DNA of 33,369 nt from the NCBI GenBank assembly GCA_964058805.1, contig CAXKVV010001180.1:1-33369 (forward strand), read 5' to 3'. Source of the stretch: Schoenoplectus triqueter. Taxonomy: Eukaryota; Streptophyta; Magnoliopsida; Poales; Cyperaceae. Positions 21,540-31,916 of the stretch are shown here, in pieces (position 1 is the first letter of the stretch; each line of letters begins with the position of its first letter). The notes below the pieces were generated by a model. It saw only the letters and a program-made list of their open reading frames with translations, had not been told where the DNA came from and searched no databases. A program made the translations under genes and the position numbers.

Positions 21540-22690
21540 GGACTCTCGATTTGGTCTCACAATGGCTAGCATCATCGGTACATTGTGAGTTATTTCTTTC
21601 CCTCTCTTTTATTTTCATTTCAAGCAGTGAGGTCACTGTTTTGTTTAAGCTTGGGGGGATTGAAATTGTATCTGCATGCATTTAGGATTGCATTTAGTTT
21701 CTTTATTTTCATATTTAAATTTTAGTGGGCAGTTTTGTAAAAAGTTTTGAAAAATCTTAAGGAAAATACGGACAAAGGAGTAGCCTTATCGGAAATTTGG
21801 GAAATTGATTAGGGAATATACAAATTTTTCTAACGTAACACATGGTGAATGAAAAGAGTGTTTGAAATTAAAAAAATGCTTTGAGAAGTTTCTTGAATGA
21901 TAAGTGCCTAGAAATTGACGTCCTCCCACAAATTTTTATCAAATCTTCGAAATCCAATTTGCTTGACTACTTAAATGGAAAATTTTAACTGACAAGAGTG
22001 ATTGTGGTGGGTGTCGACCGGTGCTTTTGAAAAATCTTTTATAAAAATCAAAAGGATCTGAATATATATATATAAATCATTAGAAGGTCCAAATTTACTA
22101 GGAAGCACCACGGTTAAGAGTACACATGTCATGTCATTCGCAAATGAAAAAAAAAATGATGATTCAAATAAAGTCACTTTAAGTCTCAAATGTGCTAAGG
22201 CGGTCTATGGAACTCCCTAACCCCAATATAGCACGAGACAGCCTCATGTGCGCGTTAAGGGTTTCTCAATAAAGCTTTTTAGCTACAAAAAAAAATATAA
22301 CCCGCGCGAGGTTCAGGATTATCATTGTATTTTTTTTTTTTTTTCTTGTGGATTTCCTAGATTTCATTTCATTTGTGAGGGGAAGGAAAAATTTGGGTGC
22401 ATATCATCTAGGAAAGATTTTAGAGCATAACATTGAAAGTGGTGTCTAATATAAATATCCTTGAGTAAAACGTCATGTGTGAAATCGGAAATAACAGAAA
22501 TTCCCAAGGCTTTTCCCAGAAATTTGTATAATGGCTGAACAAATTTGAAAATATTTGTCTTAAGATTTATCATCTCTTTTTCAGAAAAACCCATGATCTT
22601 TAGCATATAGGTTAGGATTTATTTTAGACTAGGTTAGTTTAGAGACCGTCCTTTTGTCTAGGTTTAAAACTTGCTTGAGGGCAAGCAAGG
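21540..22690 (+). other. Gypsy 3' non-coding region
   Basis: No gene-like frame is present. A purine tract TTTAAGCTTGGGGGGA at 21644-21659 nearly repeats the one next to the right LTR. Short open frames here have no recognisable motifs. Confidence 0.6.
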
Positions 22691-22708
22691 TTTAAGCTTG
22701 GGGGAGTT
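22691..22708 (+). other. Gypsy polypurine tract
   Basis: TTTAAGCTTGGGGGAG lies two bases before the TG of the right LTR, in the standard place for the plus-strand primer. Confidence 0.85.
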
Positions 22709-24151
22709 TGATAAGCCAAAATCACATATATATTTTGATAGGATTTGGTATCTAAAACTATACCATTTTACCCTTTTTATGCATTTTTTAGTTCAATTAG
22801 TTGATTTAGTTTGGATATTGCACAAAGTTCGAGATACTGCCATGGTTTCTTTGATTTTAGGATTTTTGGAGCATTTTGAGAACATTTGGTTGAAGATGGA
22901 GTAAGCTAAGCGCAACTAGAACAATGAAGATCTTGCTGGAGAAAAAACTGCATGAACCTTTTGACCCAAAAAGTTATCTTTTCGGGTCGAAAAGAGCTCT
23001 CTGTCAAGAAACCGCGTGAACTTTTTGGGTCAAAATCGTTTCTTTTCGGGCCGTAAAGAGCGGTTCTGTTTCGCCCCTGAAAGCATCTCTTCGCCCCAGA
23101 AGGCTCCAGATTCGATTTTAAACAGAATAGAAGGCCTCCAAAAGTCCATAACCGCCCTAGGACAGATTGGAGAGAAGTTTTTTGGAGTTTCTTTGAGAGA
23201 TTTGGAGAGAGGAAAAAAGCAAAAGAAGGAGAAATCAAAAACTGGGTGTAACTCTTATTCTCTTGATGATTTTCTTTCTGTTTTTCATTGCTTTTATCTG
23301 TGATTCTTTCTCTTCCATGGAAGAGTAGTCGTCTCTCTAGGGTTTAGGCATGTAACTTGAAACTTGAAGTTTAATCGTACTTATTGTTGTTTTAATTGCT
23401 TTATTTTATGAATTGCTTTTGTGATTGTATTACTGTGCATGGATTGATTGTTTTATGTTTGTATTAGTAATCCGTCTGAGATTAAAAACCCTAGATAGCA
23501 TAGATTCATAACCTGCAAACGATATTAGAATTGCACATGTATCTTAGAGAATTGTTTAGGTTTCTAACCAAAATCTGATGGTTCTCCGACCTCCAAAAGC
23601 GGTATCTAACCCTAGGTGATGGACCTAACCGTGAAGTCTAGGTTAGTTGGGACTTTTCTGAACATTTAGAGTATTAATTAGATGGACCTAACCGTGAATA
23701 ATTAATCTTTGAAAGGTTTAGAATTACCAGGACTTAACGGGTTTTAATTAGGAAGAACGATAGACTTAACCGTGAAGTTTGCCCTAATTGAAATACTGTG
23801 TCAAACCCTAACCAGGAACTTGGTACTAAATTAGATGGTATCCCTCATAAATTAGCATTAAAATACCTAAATAGTACGATTAAAACTCAAGTGGATGGTG
23901 ATGCTGAAACCCTAGACTCTCTTAACCTTGAAGTAATCCAAACTTAGTTCAATTTACTTGTTAATTCTAGAAAATTATTTAGTTTAGAAACCTTTTCAGA
24001 TTTTGTAGTCTAGCTTAAAGAAATTGTCTATATCGGTAGTTTAATCAGTCTCTGTGGGATCGACACCTAAATACTACACGGTAGGTCGTGCGCTTGCGGC
24101 TTCCTCTTGTGTGTGTTAGGTTAATTTTATTAGTTTGAAAATATCACAACA
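22709..24151 (+). repeat. Gypsy 3' LTR (1443 bp)
   Basis: It is collinear with 17073-18514 over its whole length. Visible differences are few, for example TTTGAGATAC against TTCGAGATAC near the start, an extra A in GAGAAAAAACTG, and GTATCTTAG against GTATTTTAG. It is followed by the target duplication CCTTT. Confidence 0.95.
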
Positions 24152-24156
24152 CCTTT

Positions 24157-26260
24157 TGCAATCAATCAGGCTTTATACCTTTCTATGGTTCCATCACTAT
24201 TGTATTTAATTTTAAATACCCATTTACATCCCACCGATTTTTTATCTTTCGGTAATTGAGTAATTACCCAAGTTTTATTTTTTTTCCAAAGCATTTAATT
24301 CTTTTCTTATAGCCTTGCACCATTTCTCATTTTTAATTGCATCATAGTATTGGGTAGACTCTTTCTCTTTTGATTGACATTAAAAATGCTCTATGGTGCT
24401 TCGAGATATTGGTATAAGAAATAAAATTTTGAAGAGGTTAATGTACATTATATGTGACAAAATCTCTCAACCTTGTAGATGGTTGTATTTCTCGAGTTGA
24501 TCGTCTTAAAGATATTTTCTTAATATTTTCTTCTACTTGTTCCTCATTTTGAAAAATTTCTTCTTGTTGTTCATTTTTAACTTCTTGCTCTTCTTGCAAG
24601 ATTTCTTCATTCTTTTCGAATTCTTGAATGAAAGGAATCATATTTGATGGTTATTGATCATAACTTTCCTTTAATTTCTTCTTATAAAAGGGTTCATTTT
24701 CTTGGAATTTTATATTTCTAAAAATATTTTTTTTTATTAAATGGATCATAACACATGTATCTCTTTTTTTTGAGTGTAATAACCCAAAAAAAATACACTT
24801 GATAGCTCTAAAATCCAATTTGTCTTACTTGTTGTCATTGTAAATATAACACGTGCATCCAAAGACCTTTAAATGATCAATAATAATTTTTCTTTGATAA
24901 AAAATCTCTAATGGACTTTTATAATTTAAATTGACACTTGGCAATAGATTAATTAGGTATGCAGAAGTTAGAACGGTATCCGACCAATAAATTCGTGAAA
25001 CATTATTTTGATATAATAAAACTCTTATCATTTCTAACAAATATCGAATTTTCTTTTTGGAAACTCCATTTTGCTCCGAGGTATAAATGCATGATGTTTG
25101 ATGCAGAATTTCTTTCTCTTTGAAAAAATTAATAAAATTTTAATTTACAAATTCAGTTCCGTTATCCGATTTAAAAACTTTAATTTTTGCACTATATTGA
25201 TTTTCTACAAAGTTATAAAAAACTTGAAATTATAAAAAAAATTCACTTTTATTTTTTAGAAAATATAACCATGTGGTTTTTGAGAAATCATCTATAAATA
25301 TAACAAAATATTTATATCAATTGAAAGATACAATTGGAACCATATCCCATACATCCGAGTGAATTAAATCAAACGATTTTTCACTCTTACAAGTAGACAA
25401 ATTAAATGATAATTTAGTAAATTTCCCTAACTTACAAGTTTCACAACTGCTATTATCTAAATCTTGAAAATCAAAGAGACACTTTAGAATTTTATCAAAA
25501 GGATGCCCAATTCGTCGATGCCAAATAGTGCTCAATTGATCTTCTCTTCTAATAGTAATGTTGAATTTTTCTTGATCCAAATAATAAAGTCTATTTTTAA
25601 TAAATCCTTCACCAATCACACTCTTGAATATAAATTCCTAAAAAATCACATTTTTTGATTATAAAATTAGTTTACAATTTAATTCAATTGTGAGTTTTCG
25701 AATTGATAATAGATTAGATGCATAATTTTTAACAAGCAAAATATTTAAAACTATTTTAGAAATGATTTTAATTGAACCATCACCTATAATTTTCATTCTT
25801 TCATTGTTTGCAACCGTCATATATTGTTTGGTATTTTATTTTCTAAAATTGAGCAACAAATTTTTATTCCTAGTCATATGATCAGTTGCCCCCCAATCGA
25901 GTATCTATTTGTCATTTTTTGATGAAATAAAAAAATTAAAATCATACCAAAGGCCTTCCCTTTTTTCTTCATTTTAGCTCAGCAGTATGGTGAGTTGCTC
26001 CATCATGTGCCGCATTTGATCCGATGAAGTCAGTGTCTATTCTTTAATAACCAAATTTCCTTCGACTCGGTTCATCCGTTCCCCTTTTTCTTTTTCTTCT
26101 TTGCCTTCGACAGAGAAATTTCTTCTCTCCTCGTGAGAGAACTTCTCCCCCTTTCGATCTACGCCTTGCCTCTTTGGGCCCTTTGGCCGGAGATGGGGGT
26201 AAAGGAATCAACATTTATCCTTTCTATGCCCCTTATTCTTGCAATGCTCACACCATATAG
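24157..26260 (-). pseudogene. Copia pol, first half: zinc knuckle, protease, integrase and N-terminal reverse transcriptase
   Basis: Read on the minus strand: zinc knuckle CEHCKNKGHRKDKC (26211-26252). The protease box reads DWGATDHM (Asp codon at 25896-25898) where DSGATDHM is expected, with a stop three codons earlier. Next is the pre-integrase segment STIWHRRIGHPFDKIL...CETCKLGKF (25400-25540), then integrase with HSDVW, SDNGTEF and SEQNG, so its three acidic residues are present. LLEMIRVLLYQNN follows with YWSDTVLTSAYLINLLPS (24825-25040). The Glu-rich linker ends RRSTREIQPSTRLRDFVTY (24438-24510). Reverse transcriptase begins as VGCKWVFKIKYNSDG...ERYKA-stop-LIAKG, with TGA at 24166-24168 where Arg is usual. 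Several stops and frameshifts disable it. Confidence 0.92.
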
Positions 26261-26469
26261 CTTGGACTCCCTTCATCTCCGATCTAGGGTTTTGGTATCG
26301 GGAGTAAAAGACCTTATTTTCCTGGTCAGTGCTTGGTTGAGATCCCATTACTACTCTTCTTGTCTCTTCTCCCTCTATTCTAGTCATGACGGTGCTAAGA
26401 GAATTTATGACCTAACTGTCTCATAACTTGAATCCAAGCTTGGCAGGAAGCGAAATACCTTATCTTGCT

Positions 26470-26900
26470 CCTCTCTTCACTGAAGTTCCTCTAAATCAGC
26501 AGTTGGAGGTCTGTATAATTCAATTCGTCGATTTTTTCTTGTAAGAGGTAAAAAAGCTCGGAAATTATTTGATTGGGTTGTTGCTTGATAAGCTGGAGTT
26601 CTTGTTGAATTTGAAAGATGTGGGAATAGTTTTTCTTCTTACCATAAAGTTTCTCGGCCTTATTCCACATCTGTTGAGTAGTATTCTGATAGGTCATGAT
26701 TTTGACTATGTGTGGTTCCATGATTGCTAGCAGCCACCCTGTTATCGTTCTTGCGCCACTATCTAATGACCCTCTTTTCATCCTCAGTGGGGTCTCCAGG
26801 GGTGACTGGTACTGATACAATAGTTTCTCCATTTACAAACTCAAGTTTGTCTCTGCCAATCAACCCAAAGGTGGCCTGTCTGACTCATATGTTATAATTT
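26470..26900 (-). pseudogene. Copia gag (UBN2-type), frameshifted
   Basis: Minus-strand reading gives LVGRDKLEFVNGE, then PGDPTEDEKRVIR and a stop. In a shifted frame follow TGWLLAIMEPHIVKIMTYQ, TTQQMWNKAEKLYGKKKNY, SHIFQIQQELQLIKQQ and ELFYLLQEKIDELN. This is the standard order of the plant Copia gag capsid domain. The frame change near 26760-26790 and the in-frame stop break it. Confidence 0.85.
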
Positions 26901-27362
26901 TTGTATCGAGAAGTATTGAGGTAAGTTTATCAGATGTTTGAGTTGATATTTTTCAATCTGGGTTGCTTCTGATATTGAATTTTGGTTTCTTGTCTTTTTG
27001 GTGTACAGTGGGAGTTTTGCTGGTACTTGCCTTATGTTGGTATCAATGTTTCAGTATGCAAGGTCTTTGCCGGTATTTTCTAGTATATTATGGTATTTAC
27101 TGGTTTCAGTATTTCAGGGCCTTCTTGTTCCTTTTGAGTTGAAGGCCGGCTCTATAGTTGGTCTCCTCAATCGACAAGTTGCGTCTTGACACTAAAGCTT
27201 GTGATTTACCGAGTTGAATTGTGATTTCTGTTGTGACTTTTGTCTGGTATAGTTCTTTGTTATCTGTACCAGTTGTGGTTTTGTGGGGATTTTGAGATGA
27301 GATGATACTACAGTTCTTTGTTATCTGCAGTGATTTTAGATTTGAGCTAGAATTTTAGACCT

Positions 27363-27374
27363 GCTCTGATACCA
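27363..27374 (-). other. Copia primer binding site (initiator tRNA-Met)
   Basis: GCTCTGATACCA on the plus strand is TGGTATCAGAGC on the element strand, the usual plant Copia primer site, directly inside the 5' LTR. Confidence 0.93.
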
Positions 27375-27655
27375 TGAAGATTTTAATAGCTGATGAAAGG
27401 AAATAAGAATAGATGCTTGAAGGCGTTTGGATGATGCAAGAATGTTTTCTTATTATTCTGTATCGTTGGTATATTGGTATATATATATATATCGGTACCG
27501 TTAACGGTACTGTAATGATAATTAAGAAAAAAAGGATTGAAGTAGTATTTTACATATTGCTCCTTTTTTTTTCTTTCCAAAATAGACCAATGATGAAATA
27601 GCTACAAGATTTGAGGCCTATTCTTTAAATTATTTTTTAATTATTAAACTTAACA
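27375..27655 (-). repeat. Copia 5' LTR (281 bp)
   Basis: It begins TGAAGATTTT and ends CTTAACA, followed by AAAAT. It contains a shorter TA microsatellite and a perfect 16-bp palindrome GTACCGTTAACGGTAC (27495-27510), which has one C to T change in the other LTR. Confidence 0.93.
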
Positions 27656-27660
27656 AAAAT

Positions 27661-30600
27661 TTAAGATTATCATTTACGATATATTGAAATAGAGAGCACA
27701 CGGAATTAAAGACAATTGAATATATCAAGCAGTATTCTCTCATCTATTAAGCGCTACAAAGGCATTGCTTGAACTTTTAGTTTTTAAAATAAACTTATTT
27801 TTTTGAGAAAATTAAAAAAATTTAATTATATTTTTCCTTGCAGCAGGTTAATAATTTTCCCAATCACAAATTTCATACATACGAGAAGGTAAAAATGTAA
27901 TTGGTCAGCACAATCATTCTTGATCTAATAAACTAGTGATTACGGGCGAAGCCAAGTGAATTTAGAGTGACACTTTCCTGAGTTAAACTTCTAAAATAAT
28001 CTTTTTAACATAATTGCTTCAATGAGAAGAAAATATGATTATAGTTTAGATTAATAAAACTATGAGCTACTTTTTCAGGCTTTGGTGGACACTATTTATT
28101 ATTAAGAATTTGTATGTGACAAACTTAAATTAATATTGTTTAAAGAAAATTATTACACATTTTTAAGAATAATAGAATAGTTAAAAGGCTCCACCAATTT
28201 AAAAGGTTTGTATTATTTAAAGAACATGATATTTTAGACATAACAAACACGCTTTTAAATGTTTGATGAGGTGATATTAAGAAGCCTTAAAATGTAACCA
28301 TTTTCATGGTGTATAAATTTACTCAATTATGTTCTTTATTCTAAATCTATTTCAATTCTAAAACTATATCATCTTTTTCTGAATGATTCACTTCTTGCTT
28401 TGTTTTTTGAATAATTTATTTATCTGTTAAAGTGTAACATGTTATGTCAATTTGAAAAAAAATTAGTTTCATGTTGGAAGATTTTTTTTTAAATCAGTGA
28501 AGTTTTCTAATATAATGCTATTGTTTGTCAAATATATAATAAATATTAACTTGTAAAATGATTGTCAACTTTATAAATAATTAGTATTACAATTGTTTCA
28601 AAACATAGGGAATTTGTCAGTGAAAACATCCGAAAAGGCCATGCTATGCTTTTATTGATGTTAGACATATTTTGTTCTCAAATGTTATCTGGAAGCGCAG
28701 ACACCTGATTAATTAGCAAATAAATTCGTGCTTGCTTTTGAGTTGGGACTGGACAGAATGAAATCGAATCATGAAACTCGAACTAACAAAATGTTGGTGA
28801 AGGACTACTAAAAAGCATGACCATGCTAATTTTCTCAGCATTCTGGCGAGACGATTAAAACTTGACTTGATCGATTACAAAAAGAAGCGTCACGTGTATC
28901 AACTACGTATTGTAAGATTATTCTCTTCACTATGAAGTTATCATTTTTTTCAATAACTCGTCATCCTGATAATCTACTATTTTGGAAGAATCAGTACTCG
29001 TCCCTCTTATCCGAATACAACATATCAGAAGGAATAAAAGAAAGGGGTTTATTCTCTCTCTTTTTTGTTTTTTTGTTTTTGACATCCGGCCTTTATTCTC
29101 TTTCATGGTACCTATCCGCCATACTAATACTAACTCCGCAATTAATTTTTAATCTGTTGAATTTATGATAATGACAAAAAAAAGGCTAAGAGGACTGTCG
29201 TATTCCTTTACCTAACTAATTCGTTAATTATTCACATTCATCATTAAAAATAAATTATTCTCAGATCCGGGAAAAAACACCCATAGTTTTACTCAACCAA
29301 TTCCAGTGAAGTGCCCCCCCCCCCCCCCCCCCCCCGCCCCCGCCGTTGTCTTACCCTTCCTTTTTGGAGGCCGGTTTCTCTGTGCCGATATTCCATGCAG
29401 TCCCATGCAACGTGGCTTTTTGTGAGGAAAGGCACATGGTTTGGACCATACTAACAATATTCACGAATAATTTATTTTTCATTCATTATCAGATTTTTCA
29501 TGAATAATTCTTCAGTTTAATATACAATACGTTTTTTTTGGTCAAAAAAAATATTTTATTCCCGAATTATTCGGCAAAAACCAAGGTTTTAAAAAACGAT
29601 TTAACGGATTTAACTGTAAGATAATAATTTCGAGTTAAAACGGTTTAAACGGAGTTAAACGATTTAAGAAAATCTCTGGAGGAACCACCCCTCATGATCT
29701 TTTTGTTATCAGTATCAGCTCTTCTTGATCAGCTTAATCCAGTCCCATTTGGCTTTATGTTGTCTATATTCATGAAGTTCATTTGGATCAATGCATATTA
29801 CAGTTTCTTATGAGGACCAAGGAGGATCACTTGATAATGGTCATTATGAGTTTATGACAATTCTAATAATGAATTTTATTGACATAGAAAAAAATAAATA
29901 CTGAAAAATACTTTTACGTTTATTTATTTCAAACAGATATATTAAACTCATCTTAATGTTCACAGTTTCATATTATTTAAATGTTGTTTGATGGGAAACA
30001 AAAATTGATCGAGGGGTAAAGACCATGCTCTTGGCATGGCTGTATGGGAGGACGATGATTTTGGAGATATTTAAAGTGAAATGATGTAAGTCCTATTATT
30101 AAATATGTCATTTGATATTTCATCAAAGATTATTAAATTTTATAAATACTATTTATGAGAGTATATTAAATAGCACTTAAATCGTATTATATTTGAAATA
30201 CAATTCATCTATATATACGTTTAAATATTGCTATAATTATATTCTATTTGTAATTTTGTTTGAAATATTTTCTATGTGATACTTAATTTATGATAAACTA
30301 GAGATTATTATGGGCAATAAACTTAGCAATATTAAAAAAAATGAAATCGACAATATTATACATGTATAAAAAAATGAAATCAATACTACTATACAAGTAT
30401 TTATTATTTAGTACACGTCCATATAAAAAATGTTTTGCTTTCAAATCATATAAAACTCTTGTAAGTTGTAAAAAAACTATATTACGTATATATATCATTT
30501 CTTTTTGTATGCATTAATCCCTAAAAGCTGCAGTTAAATATATACGTATATAAATTAAATTTCATATTAGAATATAATTTTATAAATATAATTAACTTTT

Positions 30601-31088
30601 ATATTTTCTGGCTTTGTCACTGTGTCAAACGATCTATCTTGATGATGATGGTGATGATTCAAATGCAGCCTTCGGGATCAAAATTTTAGTTGCATCATAT
30701 ATCTTCTAACAGAATCTACAAAAGTACACATATCAGATAAAGAGAAAGATAACTAAGCTATCTGAAATAATTTAGTAGCTGAGAACTCATATTATTGAGT
30801 TTCTTTAACGGATGCTAATTCAAATCTTATTCTAATTATTCATTAAACCATCATTTGAATTAGAGATTCTACTTTAAAACAAACAAAAGATTGACATCAC
30901 AGCACAAAAGGTCAAAAGCACCAGCCACAACAGCACTCGGGGCGTCGGAGTCGGAGGGACTTATTTTAAAGGAAACAGGAGATCTTATTTTATTCTGTCA
31001 AGAGAAAAGATTTTGCAATAACCAGGTACTTCCTTGCATAATTTCCTCAGGTTGGTAAGGTTGCAATGATTAGAAAAAATAACCATGT
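27661..31088. other. AT-rich intergenic DNA
   Basis: No frame here resembles a known protein; the open frames are short and AT-driven. Noted inside: a 22-base C run (29314-29335) and a short degraded repeat with TTAAACGG-like motifs at about 29586-29665 (AAGGTTTTAAAAAACG ... GGTTTAAACGG), probably the end of an old DNA transposon. Confidence 0.55.
29314..29335. repeat. Poly-C tract (22 C)
   Basis: Twenty-two consecutive C residues are followed by GCCCCCGCCG. On the minus strand this is a long G run able to form a G-quadruplex. Its exact length is prone to sequencing error. Confidence 0.85.
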
Positions 31089-31096
31089 CCTGCAGC

Positions 31097-31700
31097 TAGA
31101 GTTATAAAAAAACCCGGACGGGTCAGACCCGACCCGCCGAACCCGTGGCCGCGACCCGTCCCGCCCCGTCAAACCCGTGACCCGTTAGAACCGACGGGTC
31201 TAGCACAGGCGCGGGCAAAAAAAATTCAAAAAAACCCGTGCTAGACTCGTCCCGACCCGACCCGACCCGTCCAACCCGTGCAAATCCGCCCCCGCCCCGC
31301 CCCGCCCCGACCCGTCCCGGGAATCCGTGCAAACCCGGGAAAATTCAAAAAATTCAAAAAAATATGGAAAAAATTATTTTTTTTGGTAAAAAATATAAAT
31401 AATTATATATTTTAAATATTCTTAATAATTATTTTTGAATTTTTCGGAAATTTTGAGAATTTATTTGAATTTTATTGGGTTATTTTTGAATTTTGAAAAA
31501 AAAAAAAACCTTGGACCCGACCCGCCCCGCCCCGCTGACCCGTCCGACCCGACGGGTCGCGGCCAAACCCCCCAAAATGGACCCGTCCTAACCCGTCCCG
31601 TGAAAACCCGTTGACCCGTCCCAACCCGTCCCGCCAAAACCCGCCGACCCGTGCAAACCCGTCCCGACCCAACCCGACCCGACCCGTTTTCAATACTCTA
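31097..31700. mobile_element. Non-autonomous hAT-type element (604 bp) with GACCCG arrays
   Basis: A perfect 8-bp direct duplication CCTGCAGC flanks the block (31089-31096 and 31701-31708), the length made by hAT transposases. The ends are inverted: the left end starts TAGAGTTATAAAAAAA, and the right end on the minus strand starts TAGAGTATTGAAAAC. The interior has two GC-rich arms made of GACCCG/CCCGTCC repeats (31113-31330 and 31513-31686) round an AT-rich centre. No transposase is encoded. The left arm also holds an inverted repeat (GACGGGTCTAGCAC near 31193, GTGCTAGACTCGTC near 31242). Identification as hAT rests on the duplication length and TAG-type ends. Confidence 0.85.
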
Positions 31701-31725
31701 CCTGCAGCATCCAGTTTCTATGCAT

Positions 31726-31734
31726 TATTTAAAC
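31726..31734 (+). promoter_or_regulatory. Possible TATA box of the 95-aa gene
   Basis: TATTTAAAC lies about 190 bases before the ATG and only 26 bases after the hAT element. The following leader is C- and A-rich, as in many plant 5' UTRs. This is a weak match without transcript evidence. Confidence 0.35.
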
Positions 31735-31916
31735 AATTAAAGTAGCACTCCATACCACTCACCTCCTTCACACCTCTCCCATTTTCACTTCTAAATTCCG
31801 AATTCGCCTCAAGATCCGTGCTTTATCAATTTTAAAAACCCAGTAAATAGCATCATCGCTCGGGCGTGCTGCAACAGCTAGTAAACACCACACACATAAG
31901 CAACCAATAATTTACC

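Larger units (their letters stand above)
17073..24151 (+). mobile_element. Athila-like Ty3/Gypsy retrotransposon, young, gag-protease only
   Basis: LTRs at 17073-18514 and 22709-24151 both start TGATAAGCC and end TCACAACA. A perfect 5-bp duplication CCTTT flanks the element (17068-17072 and 24152-24156), and joining the flanks gives continuous Copia reverse transcriptase. A tRNA-Asp primer site follows the left LTR and a purine tract precedes the right one. The interior (18515-22708, 4.2 kb) has one long gag-protease ORF and no reverse transcriptase, RNase H or integrase. It is therefore non-autonomous and needs enzymes from a relative. By eye the LTRs differ at about a dozen positions plus one single-base indel, matching the lengths 1442 and 1443. 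Confidence 0.95.
15431..27655 (-). mobile_element. Ty1/Copia LTR retrotransposon, complete but degenerate, interrupted by a Gypsy element
   Basis: Both LTRs start TGAAGATTTTAATAGC and end CTTAACA on the plus strand. The element is flanked by a perfect 5-bp duplication AAAAT (15426-15430 and 27656-27660). It reads on the minus strand: 5' LTR at 27375-27655, methionine-initiator primer site just inside, gag, zinc knuckle, protease, integrase, reverse transcriptase, RNase H, polypurine tract, 3' LTR at 15431-15732. Removing the inserted Gypsy element and its duplicated 5 bp leaves about 5.14 kb, a normal Copia length. Every coding part carries stops or frameshifts, so it cannot move by itself. 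Confidence 0.95.

Noticed and set aside
26133..26426. 97-aa plus-strand open frame with membrane-like composition
   Set aside because: It is antisense to the Copia gag zinc-knuckle region and has no independent support.
28932..29168. 78-aa plus-strand frame resembling a membrane peptide
   Set aside because: Phe- and Leu-rich from T-rich DNA, no homology recognised and no gene context.
31123..31693. Gly/Arg-rich minus-strand frames (GRVGRDG-like repeats)
   Set aside because: They are translations of the GACCCG arrays in the hAT element, not a glycine-rich protein gene.
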